The notes under the pieces are model-generated. The model was not told the origin of the DNA. It searched no databases and worked only from the letters and a program-made list of their open reading frames with translations. From Treponema socranskii subsp. paredis ATCC 35535 (GTDB taxonomy: Bacteria; Spirochaetota; Spirochaetia; Treponematales; Treponemataceae): a stretch of 64,000 bases of DNA. Below, in pieces: positions 16,331 through 25,462 of the stretch. Where the stretch lies: contig KE332516.1 of NCBI GenBank assembly GCA_000413015.1, positions 548,754 through 612,753 of the forward strand, given 5' to 3'. How positions within the stretch are numbered: position 1 is the first letter of the stretch; every line of letters starts with the position of its first letter. Both the position numbers and the translations under genes were made by a program.

Positions 16331-17845
16331 ATGAAAAGGATTGTCGGTTTTATTGTATTGGCATCGCTTTTTTTGGCTTCCTGCGGAAAGCCGAATGCGA
16401 AAAAAAGCGGGGGAACTGCGGGGACAGGCCACAAGGAAGAGCTGATCATCGGTTCTGCTGTCGATATCAATAATCTCAATCTTCAAAAACAGGCCGATCA
16501 GATCAACAACATCTGTTTGAAATTGACACATCAGGGGCTTTTTCAGCTTGACAAAGAAAACCGCCGCATCCCCTGCCTCGCAACCGAAGCGAAATGGATC
16601 GACGATCATACGATCGACATCACTCTGGTTCGCAACGCCTGCTTTTCGGACGGAACGCCGCTGACGGCAAAGGACGTCAAGTTTACGTACGACATGGCGC
16701 TCACCAATCCCGTCGGCTCGAATCTTACCGGTCTCACTTCGACCGATGTCGTCGACGACTACACCGTACGGATGCACATGAGCGATTATTCAAATGATTT
16801 TCTAATGAATCTCACATTCATTCCGTTCGGCATCCAGTCGAAGGCCGCCTACGACAGCGGTATGAAAGAGCCGTGGCTCATCGGCTCCGGTCAATATATA
16901 TTCGATAAATGGGTTGAAGGCGAATATTCGACCTTCGTCAAAAATGAAAAATACTGGGGCGACAATCCGGGAATCGCAGAACGCATTACGTTCAGACCGC
17001 TGCTCGAATCTTCAAGCCGCGTCATTGCACTGCAAAACGGTGAAATCGATGTCTGTATCGATCCTCCCATAAACGAACTCGATATTCTCAAACAATCGCC
17101 GAACATCACCGTCCACGAACAGGCAGGTACGCGGCTTTTCTATTTCGGCGTCAACTGCACGAAAAAGCCCTTCGACAATCAAAAAGTTCGCCAGGCGATC
17201 GCGTGCGCAATCGACCGCGAATCCGTCATGCAGGCGGCGGTCAAAGGCAAAGGAACGCCGCAGACGACCATACTGAACCGCGGTCTGTGGGGATTTTACG
17301 ACGATATGCCGGGCTTCGGCTACGATGTCGAACGCGCGAAAAAACTGCTTGCGGAAGCGGGTTTTGCAAACGGATTCAATACGACGCTTACGATCGCGAA
17401 CTCTTCGCCGTATATGTCCATCGCGCAGGTCATCCAGTATAACCTGAAAGTGATCGGCATAAACGCGGAAATCAAAACGATGGAAGACGCGACGCTCAAA
17501 GCGACGTGCAAAGCCGGAACGCAGGATATGTTCCTGTGGAGATGGAATGAGACGATCCGCCCGGACTGCGTATACCGCGATCTCTTCTACACCGGAAGCG
17601 GCTCGAACTTCCATCACTATTCGGACAAAGCGGCGGACGTTCTCGTCGATAAAGTACTCAAAGACAAAGACGCCGATCAGAGAGCGGTCGACAGCAAAGA
17701 GCTGCAAACCTATCTCGTGAATGCTTGTCCGCAGGTTCCGCTCTATATTGCAAACCTCGTCATTGCTTATAATAAAAATCTTGTTATGTCCTTCTTCCGC
17801 TCGGGCGGCGACCACGAATGGTTTAACGCTTATATAAAACAGTAA
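16331..17845 (+). CDS. oppA: Peptide ABC transporter substrate-binding lipoprotein (SBP_bac_5)
   Basis: A 504-residue lipoprotein of the OppA/DppA family that captures oligopeptides in the periplasm and delivers them to OppBC. The start at 16331 follows GGAGG; the signal peptide ends FLASC, a lipobox. Family features include FSDGTPLTAKDVKFTYDMAL (about residues 105-125), the GSGQYIFDKW segment, KPFDNQKVRQAIACAIDR and the C-terminal YKDxLVDKVLK-like part. The first gene of an operon with two permeases and two ATPases. A strong hairpin (17864-17897) after its stop may raise binding-protein mRNA relative to the downstream genes. Peptide, rather than nickel or heme, is the family default; it cannot be proven from sequence. 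Confidence 0.9.
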   Translation: MKRIVGFIVLASLFLASCGKPNAKKSGGTAGTGHKEELIIGSAVDINNLNLQKQADQINNICLKLTHQGLFQLDKENRRIPCLATEAKWIDDHTIDITLVRNACFSDGTPLTAKDVKFTYDMALTNPVGSNLTGLTSTDVVDDYTVRMHMSDYSNDFLMNLTFIPFGIQSKAAYDSGMKEPWLIGSGQYIFDKWVEGEYSTFVKNEKYWGDNPGIAERITFRPLLESSSRVIALQNGEIDVCIDPPINELDILKQSPNITVHEQAGTRLFYFGVNCTKKPFDNQKVRQAIACAIDRESVMQAAVKGKGTPQTTILNRGLWGFYDDMPGFGYDVERAKKLLAEAGFANGFNTTLTIANSSPYMSIAQVIQYNLKVIGINAEIKTMEDATLKATCKAGTQDMFLWRWNETIRPDCVYRDLFYTGSGSNFHHYSDKAADVLVDKVLKDKDADQRAVDSKELQTYLVNACPQVPLYIANLVIAYNKNLVMSFFRSGGDHEWFNAYIKQ

Positions 17846-17863
17846 TTTTCATTACCGCTTTCA

Positions 17864-17897
17864 GACGACACCTCCGGCAAAATCCGCGGGTGTCGTC
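17864..17897 (+). terminator. Hairpin between oppA and oppB (attenuator or mRNA stabiliser)
   Basis: GACGACACC (17864-17872) pairs with GGTGTCGTC (17889-17897). ATTCTTATT follows, which is only weakly T-rich, so partial termination or 3' protection of oppA mRNA is likelier than full stop. Confidence 0.6.
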
Positions 17898-17928
17898 ATT
17901 CTTATTCATACAGACGGAGTATTTTGGA

Positions 17929-18864
17929 ATGCTGAAATATATTATAAAAAGAATTCTCCTCATGTTTCCCGCAATTTTGGCAACTTCTTTTATTATTTAT
18001 TTTGCCATGAATATGACGGGCGGAGATCCCGCGCTCACGATCGCTCCCGAAAATGCAACAGAAGCGCAGCTCGATCAGATCCGGACGGAGCTCGGCTTAA
18101 AAGATCCGCTCATCGTCCGCTACGGAAAATATATGCTCGGTATATGCAAAGGGGATTTGGGAAAGAGCTATGTTACGAAAAAAGACGTATTCAAAACGTA
18201 CATGGAGCGTTTGCCGAATACGCTTCAACTCGCGTTTTCCGCGGTTTTAATCGCAACGCTGCTCGCCGTTCCTCTGGGGATTTATACCGCCATTCATCAA
18301 AATACGTGGAAAGACACGGGCGGTATGGTCTTCGCTTTATTCGGCGTTTCGATGCCGAATTTCTGGCTCGCGCTCATGCTCATCCTTTTGTTTTCCGTCC
18401 GCCTGCAATGGTTTCCTTCCGGAGGTAAAGGCGGACTCAATACTTTGATACTGCCTGCCGTCACCGTCGGTTTGGGTTTCGCCGCGCTCATTACCAGAAC
18501 GACGAGAAGCGCCATGCTCGACGTTATCCGTCAGGATTATATGACGACAGCCCGCGCAAAAGGTGCCGGTGAAAAAAACGTCATCTTTCAGCACGGTTTG
18601 CGCAACGCCCTCATCCCGATCATCACGGTTATCGGTATGCAGCTTTCAAATGCGCTCACCGGTTCCGTTCTCGCGGAAACGGTATTTTCATGGCCGGGTA
18701 TAGGCCGCTTGATCGTGGATTCCATTTCCAAACGCGACACGCCAATGGTCACCGGGGCAATCATCATGTCGTGCGTACTCATGGTCGTAGTAAACCTCGT
18801 CATCGATCTTATCTACGCTTTTTTCGATCCGCGCATCAAAGCTCAGTACGCTAAAAAGGGATAA
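17929..18864 (+). CDS. oppB: Peptide ABC transporter permease OppB
   Basis: A 311-residue inner-membrane permease with about six helices. Start chosen at 17929 (MLKYIIKRILLMFP), which is the conserved OppB/DppB N-terminus; the open frame reaches 17890 but overlaps the intergenic hairpin. The periplasmic segment LKDPLIVRYGKYMLGICKGD and the cytoplasmic EAA-type loop ARAKGAGEKNVIFQHGLRNA are canonical, followed by the ETVFSWPGIGRLIV signature. It forms the translocation pore with OppC, which starts four bases after its stop. Confidence 0.92.
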   Translation: MLKYIIKRILLMFPAILATSFIIYFAMNMTGGDPALTIAPENATEAQLDQIRTELGLKDPLIVRYGKYMLGICKGDLGKSYVTKKDVFKTYMERLPNTLQLAFSAVLIATLLAVPLGIYTAIHQNTWKDTGGMVFALFGVSMPNFWLALMLILLFSVRLQWFPSGGKGGLNTLILPAVTVGLGFAALITRTTRSAMLDVIRQDYMTTARAKGAGEKNVIFQHGLRNALIPIITVIGMQLSNALTGSVLAETVFSWPGIGRLIVDSISKRDTPMVTGAIIMSCVLMVVVNLVIDLIYAFFDPRIKAQYAKKG

Positions 18865-18868
18865 CAAT

Positions 18869-19750
18869 ATGTCAATCGATAAAAAAAAGGAAACGGTAAA
18901 AAGCCGCTCGCTTTTGCAGCAGACATGGCATCGCCTTTTGAAAAACAAAGGTGCCGTCATAGGAATGATATTTTTGATCGCCCTCGTCGCAGTCTCCTTT
19001 GCCGCCGGTTATATCTACGATTACGATAACGATATCATCGCTATCAACGTCAACAATGCCCTCCAAAAACCGTCGATACAGCACTGGTTCGGCACCGACA
19101 ATTTGGGAAGAGACATCTTTGCGCGCATTCTCTACGGCGCACGCTATTCTCTTATGATCGGTGTCGGAGCCGTCTCCATAGGCTTAGTCATCGGAATTAC
19201 GCTCGGAGCGATCGCGGGTTTTTACGGCGGTATGATCGATCAGATCATCATGCGCATCGTCGACGTTTTTTATTCGATTCCGAATATCATGATCGCAGTC
19301 GTCATCGTGTCTCTGCTCGGAACGAGTACGGTAAATCTTTTGATCGCGCTGTGCTTTACGTGTGCAACGAGCTTTACGCGAATCGCGCGGGCAGCCGTCA
19401 TGACGATCCGAGATCAGCAGTATGTCGAAGCCGCATACGAACTCGGTCTTCCGACGTGGAAAATCATTATCAAACATATTTTGCCGAATTGTCTTTCGCC
19501 GATAATCGTTCAGGTAACTTTGCTCATCGGCACGACGATCATCGCCGCATCTTCGCTTTCGTTTCTCGGAATCGGAGTGCCCTCTCCCGCTCCCGAATGG
19601 GGTGCGATGCTTTCCGAAGGACGCAAATACGTGCGGGTTGCAGGCTATATGTGCGTAACGCCGGGCATCGCGATAATGCTTACCGTTTTGGCCTTGAATC
19701 TTTTGGGCGACGGCTTGCGCGATGCGCTTGATCCGAAAATGAAAAAATAA
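18869..19750 (+). CDS. oppC: Peptide ABC transporter permease OppC
   Basis: A 293-residue inner-membrane permease. The N-terminal cytoplasmic tail [19 protein letters not shown] and the [20 protein letters not shown] segment are OppC/DppC hallmarks. The EAA-type loop is [20 protein letters not shown] with the downstream [18 protein letters not shown] motif. It pairs with OppB. Gene spacing is tight on both sides (4 and 14 bases), which supports one transcript. Confidence 0.92.
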   Translation: MSIDKKKETVKSRSLLQQTWHRLLKNKGAVIGMIFLIALVAVSFAAGYIYDYDNDIIAINVNNALQKPSIQHWFGTDNLGRDIFARILYGARYSLMIGVGAVSIGLVIGITLGAIAGFYGGMIDQIIMRIVDVFYSIPNIMIAVVIVSLLGTSTVNLLIALCFTCATSFTRIARAAVMTIRDQQYVEAAYELGLPTWKIIIKHILPNCLSPIIVQVTLLIGTTIIAASSLSFLGIGVPSPAPEWGAMLSEGRKYVRVAGYMCVTPGIAIMLTVLALNLLGDGLRDALDPKMKK

Positions 19751-19764
19751 TACGAGTAAAAACT

Positions 19765-20757
19765 ATGTCCGAAACTGTTCTTGAAGTAAAAGATCTTATT
19801 GTGCATTATGAAACCGACGACGGCTGCGTCGAAGCGGTAAACGGTTTGAGCTTTTCATTGGAAAAAAAGCAAACGCTCGGACTCGTCGGTGAAACGGGCG
19901 CGGGAAAAACGACGACCGCGCTTTCCATACTCCGCCTTATCCCCTCTCCTCCGGGAAAAATCGTGAGCGGATCCGTAAGCATCAACGGCAAAGACGTTCT
20001 TGCGATGAAACAGGAAGATCTGGAAAAGATGCGCGGTACCGACGTTGCCATGATCTTCCAAGATCCGATGACCGCATTGAATCCCGTCATGACCGTGGGC
20101 GAACAGATTGCGCAAGTGTATATGCTGCATGAAAAAATCAATAAAAAAGCGGCATTCGAAAAAGCGAAAGAAATGCTGAAGCTCGTGGGGATCGCCGAAT
20201 CTCGCGCATACGATTATCCGCATCAATTTTCGGGCGGCATGAAGCAGCGCGTAATCATCGCCATAGCGCTCGCGTGCAATCCTCAGCTGCTCCTCGCCGA
20301 CGAACCGACGACTGCCCTTGACGTTACCATTCAGGCACAGGTTTTGGAATTGATCCGCGACCTGATCCGAAAACTCGGCATGTCCATGGTTTTGATTACC
20401 CACGATTTGGGCGTCGTTGCGGAAATCTGCGACAACGTCGCCGTAATGTACGCGGGGCGTATCGTTGAAACGGGCAGCGCATGGGAAATCTTCAATGAAA
20501 CCGCGCATCCGTATACCGAAGGCTTATTCGATTCGCTTCCGAACTTAAAGCAGCGGGGCGAAGAGCTCGTGCCGATCAAAGGCATGATGCCCGATCCGAC
20601 AAATCTCCCTGCGGGCTGCGCTTTTTCTCCGCGCTGTCCGTATGCGACGGAAAGCTGTTCCGCCGCCGTTCCCGGCATGCGATGTATTCACGGAACGCAT
20701 TACGTAGCCTGTACGGCGTATGACAGAGCCGGATTCAAATTGCGGGGGACAAAATAA
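19765..20757 (+). CDS. oppD: Peptide ABC transporter ATPase OppD
   Basis: A 330-residue ATP-binding subunit. Walker [10 protein letters not shown] (about residues 40-48), Q-loop [12 protein letters not shown], signature FSGGMKQR, Walker [13 protein letters not shown] and H-loop ITHDLGVV are all intact. The C-terminal oligopeptide-ABC extension has the cysteine cluster [14 protein letters not shown] typical of OppD/DppD, often associated with an iron-sulphur site. The gene overlaps oppF by one base (TAATG). Confidence 0.93.
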   Translation: MSETVLEVKDLIVHYETDDGCVEAVNGLSFSLEKKQTLGLVGETGAGKTTTALSILRLIPSPPGKIVSGSVSINGKDVLAMKQEDLEKMRGTDVAMIFQDPMTALNPVMTVGEQIAQVYMLHEKINKKAAFEKAKEMLKLVGIAESRAYDYPHQFSGGMKQRVIIAIALACNPQLLLADEPTTALDVTIQAQVLELIRDLIRKLGMSMVLITHDLGVVAEICDNVAVMYAGRIVETGSAWEIFNETAHPYTEGLFDSLPNLKQRGEELVPIKGMMPDPTNLPAGCAFSPRCPYATESCSAAVPGMRCIHGTHYVACTAYDRAGFKLRGTK

Positions 20758-21713
20758 TGGCAAAAACATTGCTTGAAGTACAAAATCTTACAAAATACTT
20801 TGCGACTCCCGCCGGTCAGCTCCACGCGGTCGACGGAGTCAATTTCAAACTCGAAGAAGGGAAAACGCTCGGCATCGTAGGAGAGTCCGGCTGCGGAAAA
20901 TCCACAACGGGCCGCGTCATTTTAAAACTCATCGAACCGAGCGGCGGCAAAATCATTTTCGACGGAGAAGATATCACAAAATACAGCCGCAGAAAAATGC
21001 GCCCCTTGCGCACGCGGATGCAGATGATTTTTCAGGATCCGTTTTCAAGCCTCGACCCGCGCCAGACGGTTTCACAGCTCATCGCCGAACCGATCATCGA
21101 ACACAAACTCATACGGGGCAAAGCGGCTATCGAAGAGCGCACCCTTGAGCTTATGGAAACCGTCGGTTTGGCGAGCCGCCTTATGAACAGTTATCCGCAC
21201 GAACTCGACGGCGGCAGGCGTCAGCGGATCGGAATCGCGCGCGCGCTTGCGGTAAAACCGAAGCTCATCATCTGTGACGAACCGGTAAGCGCGCTCGACG
21301 TTTCCATTCAGGCGCAGATTTTGAATCTTTTGAAAAAACTGCAAAAAGATTTGGGACTGACGTACATCTTCATCACGCACAATCTCGCCGTCGTCAAATA
21401 TTTTTCGGACGATATCGCCGTCATGTATTTGGGACAGCTCGTGGAAAAGGCTTCGTCGGACGATATATTTGCGTCCCCGACGCATCCGTACACGAAAGCT
21501 CTGCTCTCCGCCATTCCGATCCCGAAAGTGACGAAGGAAAGAGTACAGCGCCGCTTGATCCGCGGAGAAGTTACGAGTCCCGTCAATTTGCCCGACGAAT
21601 GCCGGTTTTTAAAACGCTGCGACGAATGCGACGAAGCGCTTTGCCGCACAAAAAATCCGGAACTCAAAGAAATCGCACCGAATCATTTTGTCGCCTGCAG
21701 CTGCATCCGTTAA
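20757..21713 (+). CDS. oppF: Peptide ABC transporter ATPase OppF
   Basis: A 318-residue ATP-binding subunit, partner of OppD. Walker A GESGCGKST, Q-loop MIFQDPFSSLDPRQ, Walker B LIICDEPVSALDVS and H-loop ITHNLAVV are present. The ABC signature reads LDGGRRQR instead of the common LSGGQRQR: the Ser that contacts ATP is Asp. The C-terminal Cys cluster is CRFLKRCDECDEALC. Last gene of the operon; an imperfect hairpin follows at 21725-21752. Confidence 0.92.
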   Translation: MAKTLLEVQNLTKYFATPAGQLHAVDGVNFKLEEGKTLGIVGESGCGKSTTGRVILKLIEPSGGKIIFDGEDITKYSRRKMRPLRTRMQMIFQDPFSSLDPRQTVSQLIAEPIIEHKLIRGKAAIEERTLELMETVGLASRLMNSYPHELDGGRRQRIGIARALAVKPKLIICDEPVSALDVSIQAQILNLLKKLQKDLGLTYIFITHNLAVVKYFSDDIAVMYLGQLVEKASSDDIFASPTHPYTKALLSAIPIPKVTKERVQRRLIRGEVTSPVNLPDECRFLKRCDECDEALCRTKNPELKEIAPNHFVACSCIR

Positions 21714-21724
21714 CAGATAATCAA

Positions 21725-21752
21725 CATACCCCGACACTTGCGTCAGGGTATG
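21725..21752 (+). terminator. Imperfect hairpin after oppF
   Basis: CATACCCCGAC pairs with GTCAGGGTATG (one mismatch) around a six-base loop. There is no T-run. Its core ccccgac..gtc resembles the inner hairpin at 53312-53333. Confidence 0.5.
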
Positions 21753-21824
21753 CTCGTATCGGATTCAATATCGTGTTTTCTGCATGCTTTTTTCAAAACC
21801 TGATATCTTCCAACCGTTTCGTAT

Positions 21825-21862
21825 AAAAAAATACGGCGGCCGAACGAATCGAAACCGCCGTA
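21825..21862 (-). terminator. Rho-independent terminator of flavin reductase gene
   Basis: On the minus strand TACGGCGG (21862-21855) pairs with CCGCCGTA (21839-21832) and is followed by seven T's. Together with the dispersed repeat at 21929-21981 it fills the gap between oppF and the flavin gene. Confidence 0.82.
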
Positions 21863-21928
21863 CATCGTTTACGCCGCAGAAAATGCGGCCGCAATCCGGT
21901 TTTGTGTTTTGAACACTTACGGATATAC

Positions 21929-21981
21929 GTGCGCGCCGCTCGAAACTTCGCGCTTTCGCGCTCGTTGCGGGGCGCGCGCAC
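21929..21981. repeat. Dispersed repeat copy 1 (CGCTCGAAACTTCGCGCTT core)
   Basis: A GC-rich 53-base element with GTGCGCG..CGCGCAC outer ends and the core CGCTCGAAACTTCGCGCTT, followed by a CGCGCTCGTTGCG half. Near-identical copy at 31589-31639; shortened inverted copy at 44415-44437. Confidence 0.65.
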
Positions 21982-21988
21982 TAAAAAT

Positions 21989-24238
21989 TTATTTTATTAA
22001 ATTCGCTTTTTTCATAGCCGTCGCAAGCGCTTCTTTAAACGCGGTCGACGTCATCGTCGCGCCTGAAACCGTATCGAGGTTCGCGCTCTGTTTTTGGAGC
22101 GCCTGCTCGGTCAGCTTGGCGATCGCTTCGGGGCCGATGCCGGGCGTTTCAGAGTGTTTGATCACTTTGATGTCCGTCATCTTGCCGTCTTTAACGGTGA
22201 TCTGTACGCGAACCGTTCCTCCCATACCCTTGTCGGATGCACCCGTAAAGGTATTATTTGCGGCGCCCGACATGCTCGTATAGTTGAAGATGGAACCGGA
22301 TGCTGCAGTCGTTTTTTGACCGGATGCGATAGCCTTCAATTCGGCTTCTTTGTCCGAATGCGTTTTCGTTGCGCGCGTGGAACCGCGGGGCGCAAAGAAG
22401 GAAGCTTTGTCGGTCTTCGTCTTGTAGTTCGTTTCGTCACCGGCAAATGCGGGATCGAGCGCCGTGCTCGCCGTCGCAAATCCGTCTTTATCGACGGAAG
22501 CGGCCGAGCGGCCTGCGATATAACCAGCAGTAATGACGCGGCCGAGACCGTGTACTCTCATACCGCCGGCGGATTCGCCCGCGCAAAAGAGGTTCGGAAT
22601 GAGTTTCCCGTGCAAATCGACAACCTGCATTTTGTCGTCGACGCGCAAACCTGCAAGCGTGTCGTGAATGTTCGATACAGCCCACAGCGCGTAGAAAGGT
22701 CCGGTTTTGATTTGGTTTTGAAGCGTGGTTTTTCCCCAATCGCCGTCTTTGCCCGCCGCAACAAAGGAATTGTAGCGGTTGACCGTGTCGACGAGGGTTT
22801 TGGGATCCATCTTGATGTTTTCGTAGTATTTGTTGACGATTTTCTGTGCGAGTTCTTCAAGCGTGTCCGCTTTGAACGCATAGCCGCCTTCGAAGTCGAG
22901 AATGCCCTGTTCCATAACCCAGTCGTTGCGTTTTGCGGCCGCGTCGTCGACGATAGCCCATACCGGGCCGCCGTAGCATTCGGCGTTTCCGTCGCCGTCA
23001 GCGTCGATAAATACGCTCGATGCGGCGCTGTTAAAAAAGCGCTGATATTCGGGACCGGGGAATACTCCGCGGTAATCGTCTTCGTTGGCAAAGCGCTGGC
23101 CGAGCATGTTGACGACGATCATGCTATTGAGATCCATTTCGATACCGGTTGCTCTCGAAAGCGCCCAGAGTTTGCTGTCTTTCATAAAGCCGCGGCCGTA
23201 GCCGTACTGGCAGCCGATGCGGTTCGGCGCTTTCATCTGCGCGCCGCCCTCGGTCATTTGATAGGACGAAAGAGACATAAGAGCAGCCCCTATTTCCATT
23301 GCGGCGATTTCACCCGATGCATCCTGATCGGAGAAGGGCATACCGCCCAGTCCGTCGTATTCGGGGCCGAGGCGCGGGTCGAACATCGTGCGGAATTGCA
23401 CGTTGCCGGTCGAACCGCCGGTTGCGATGATAACGGCTTTGTTCGCTTTGATGTTCAGCGTTTTTTTCGTGTTGTCGATATTTCCTTCCGTCATAAGGCT
23501 CGTAAGCGGTGTGCTTTCGCCGGGCAAAATGTGCGGCGTATAGCTTGCCTGTACGCCCAATACTTTTCCGGATTGAACGCCTTCGCGGTAGATTTTGTCC
23601 ATGTGATAGTTCAAAAGGAATTTCGCACCTTTGTCGCGCAGCGATTTTTCGAGCGGGCGGGTAACCGCAACGCCTGCAGCCGTCGTGCCGGTGTATTCGT
23701 TTTTCCATTCGCCGCTGTCGGAGTACGTCATGCGTCCGACGCTGTCCGGATCCGATCCGCCGTCGCGGTAGTAGTTGCGAACCATCGGTTCGATTTCCAA
23801 TACTTTGACGCCGTTCTTTAAGATAAAGTCGTACGCTTTTGCCATGCTGTTCGCAACGGAACGCACTTGGGAAAATTCGTTAAAGCGCGAATCGACCGCT
23901 TGACCTCTGGTATGATCGTAGTAATACAAGTCGGCCGAATCTTCGATGCCCCATTCTTTTTGCGAAACCGTGCTGCCGCCCGAATGAAGCTGACCTTCGC
24001 TGACCGCCGCGTGTCCGCCGACGTCCCAGTTCGTTTCCACGAACAAAACGGATGCGCCGTCTTCGATCGCTTTAAGACCTGCGGGCAAACCCGCGCCGCC
24101 GGCTCCGATGATGACGACGTCCGCTTGATAGTCCCATTTGACTTTCGTGCCGCTGCCGCAGCCCACAGCGAGCATCATAGCGGCGCACACAGATAAAATC
24201 GCAATCTTTGACAAAACGCGATTGTCCGATACTTTCAT
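21989..24238 (-). CDS. Fumarate reductase/flavocytochrome c-type flavoprotein lipoprotein with FMN-binding domain
   Basis: A 749-residue extracytoplasmic flavoenzyme. Signal peptide with lipobox-like LAVGC near residue 28. FAD-binding Rossmann motif VVIIGAGGAGLPAGL (about residues 41-55) and the second FAD motif FCAGESAGG with GLGRVITAGYIAG mark the FAD_binding_2 family (fumarate/urocanate-type reductases). The C-terminal ~85 residues form an FMN-binding domain; DTVSGATMTS fits the ApbE flavinylation motif, so FMN is probably attached covalently to a Thr. It could pass electrons to an external acceptor such as fumarate, urocanate or another enoate. No heme motifs (CxxCH) are present. GGAGG precedes the ATG; promoter at 24302-24330, terminator at 21825-21862: a monocistronic gene. 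Confidence 0.88.
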   Translation of the reverse strand: MKVSDNRVLSKIAILSVCAAMMLAVGCGSGTKVKWDYQADVVIIGAGGAGLPAGLKAIEDGASVLFVETNWDVGGHAAVSEGQLHSGGSTVSQKEWGIEDSADLYYYDHTRGQAVDSRFNEFSQVRSVANSMAKAYDFILKNGVKVLEIEPMVRNYYRDGGSDPDSVGRMTYSDSGEWKNEYTGTTAAGVAVTRPLEKSLRDKGAKFLLNYHMDKIYREGVQSGKVLGVQASYTPHILPGESTPLTSLMTEGNIDNTKKTLNIKANKAVIIATGGSTGNVQFRTMFDPRLGPEYDGLGGMPFSDQDASGEIAAMEIGAALMSLSSYQMTEGGAQMKAPNRIGCQYGYGRGFMKDSKLWALSRATGIEMDLNSMIVVNMLGQRFANEDDYRGVFPGPEYQRFFNSAASSVFIDADGDGNAECYGGPVWAIVDDAAAKRNDWVMEQGILDFEGGYAFKADTLEELAQKIVNKYYENIKMDPKTLVDTVNRYNSFVAAGKDGDWGKTTLQNQIKTGPFYALWAVSNIHDTLAGLRVDDKMQVVDLHGKLIPNLFCAGESAGGMRVHGLGRVITAGYIAGRSAASVDKDGFATASTALDPAFAGDETNYKTKTDKASFFAPRGSTRATKTHSDKEAELKAIASGQKTTAASGSIFNYTSMSGAANNTFTGASDKGMGGTVRVQITVKDGKMTDIKVIKHSETPGIGPEAIAKLTEQALQKQSANLDTVSGATMTSTAFKEALATAMKKANLIK

Positions 24239-24301
24239 ATATGCCTCCTAATACAATAACCCAGCCAAAATCATACGCCAAGCGCATTTTTTTGCGCATA
24301 T

Positions 24302-24330
24302 ATTATATGTCTTTCGAATATTTTTGTCCA
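24302..24330 (-). promoter_or_regulatory. Promoter of flavin reductase gene
   Basis: TGGACA (24330-24325), 17-base spacer, TATAAT (24307-24302) on the minus strand, about 60 bases before the start. Confidence 0.7.
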
Positions 24331-24374
24331 GAATATAATTGACAATTTCAAACCGAAACATACTGAAACGGGGA

Positions 24375-24405
24375 TTGACAATAAGGATAAAACCAATCAT
24401 ATTAT
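24375..24405 (+). promoter_or_regulatory. Probable promoter of the 24436 gene
   Basis: TTGACA (24375-24380), 19-base spacer, TATTAT (24400-24405). The spacer is long by two bases. Confidence 0.5.
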
Positions 24406-24435
24406 CACCCTACATAAATTTTTGAGGCGGATACG

Positions 24436-24891
24436 GTGAAAAATACGTACAAAACAAGAGTCTATCGGGTACTTTTAAATCTCGTTTTCGGAACGGCGGC
24501 GGCATTGTTTATCGCATTTATCGCATCGATATGGCTTAAAAGCACGCTATGGTTCGTTTTGATTTTTGCGGCATTTTTAGCACTCTATATTCGGACGGTC
24601 ATCATAGGCAATATGATCGTCATAGAAACGGACGGTTCGACTCTGTCCGTAAAAAAAGGTAAAAAAATCGACACGTATCGGCTTGATACTACATCAGTCA
24701 GAGCAAAAACGGTTACATCGAACGGCGAAACGGAATGCACGCTCTACCTGACGCGGCAGGGAGAAAACGAAACGACCGTAAACTGCGAACTTATCGGTAT
24801 CGCGCAGTTCGAAAAATTGTTAAGCGATTTAGGTATCGACGGCGATCCTGTCACCAAACTGGATACCGTTACGGAAAACCGAAACAGATAA
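24436..24891 (+). CDS. Membrane protein with PH-like cytoplasmic domain, unknown function
   Basis: A 151-residue protein with a GTG start (GAGG eight bases before). Two helices at about residues 10-33 and 37-54, then a beta-rich domain beginning VIETDGSTLSVKKGKK and ending in an amphipathic helix FEKLLSDLGI. The layout, two membrane helices followed by seven or so strands and a C-terminal helix, resembles bacterial PH-domain (YcxB/bPH2) proteins. That assignment is inference. Its role is unknown; the next small membrane protein follows after 75 bases. Confidence 0.6.
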   Translation: MKNTYKTRVYRVLLNLVFGTAAALFIAFIASIWLKSTLWFVLIFAAFLALYIRTVIIGNMIVIETDGSTLSVKKGKKIDTYRLDTTSVRAKTVTSNGETECTLYLTRQGENETTVNCELIGIAQFEKLLSDLGIDGDPVTKLDTVTENRNR

Positions 24892-24966
24892 CCGTTCCGA
24901 ATACGGAACGGCCGGAATATTTCGAGTTTAAAAAACCGAAATTTATTAATACCTAAGGAGAATATT

Positions 24967-25431
24967 ATGGACAGCTCTTTTTCCAATGCAAATAATATCA
25001 CGCACGTATATTATTTTATCATTATCCCGATCGGGATCATCGCCTATGCGGCGTATATGTTTTTCAGGCTCAAAGGCGACCGCCGGAGAAAACAGGACTG
25101 GCTCGAAGCGCATCCGGATGCGGCGAAAGTATACATCGGAAAAAATAATTCGATTATAAAAAAACTTATGCATCGGATACAAATCATATCCGTCGACGGC
25201 GAAAAACCGATTTTCTTTACGGAAAAAATGATAAACGGATTTTTTGTCGCGCCGGGAACGCATGTCGTCGAATCGTCATTTTCAAAAACGCGCCCCGGCT
25301 TTTTCTACCGAAGCGTTACAACGACCTATCGGCCGAGCAAACAGGAAATCACCGCACAAACGGGGAAGTCATACAATTACACGTTCGACACTGAAAGCGA
25401 ATCCTACCGCTTCGAAGAACTCGGCGTTTAA
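24967..25431 (+). CDS. Single-pass membrane protein, unknown function
   Basis: A 154-residue protein with one N-terminal helix (YYFIIIPIGIIAYAAYMFF, about residues 15-33), a basic stop-transfer stretch KGDRRRKQD and a soluble domain of about 110 residues. The segment GFFVAPGTHVVESSF with a later GKSYNYTFDTES is like PEGA/DUF2846-type beta domains in which a protein displays a short turn. AAGGAG precedes the ATG. Converges with recX. Function unknown. Confidence 0.6.
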   Translation: MDSSFSNANNITHVYYFIIIPIGIIAYAAYMFFRLKGDRRRKQDWLEAHPDAAKVYIGKNNSIIKKLMHRIQIISVDGEKPIFFTEKMINGFFVAPGTHVVESSFSKTRPGFFYRSVTTTYRPSKQEITAQTGKSYNYTFDTESESYRFEELGV

Positions 25432-25462
25432 ACGAATACGGGCCGCACCGCGCGGCGTCCCG

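Noticed and set aside
22094..23821. 575-codon plus-strand open frame opposite the flavin reductase gene
   Set aside because: It is antisense to a clear FAD/FMN protein, has no ribosome site and its translation is Arg/Val/Phe-rich with no family motif; high-GC codon structure explains it.
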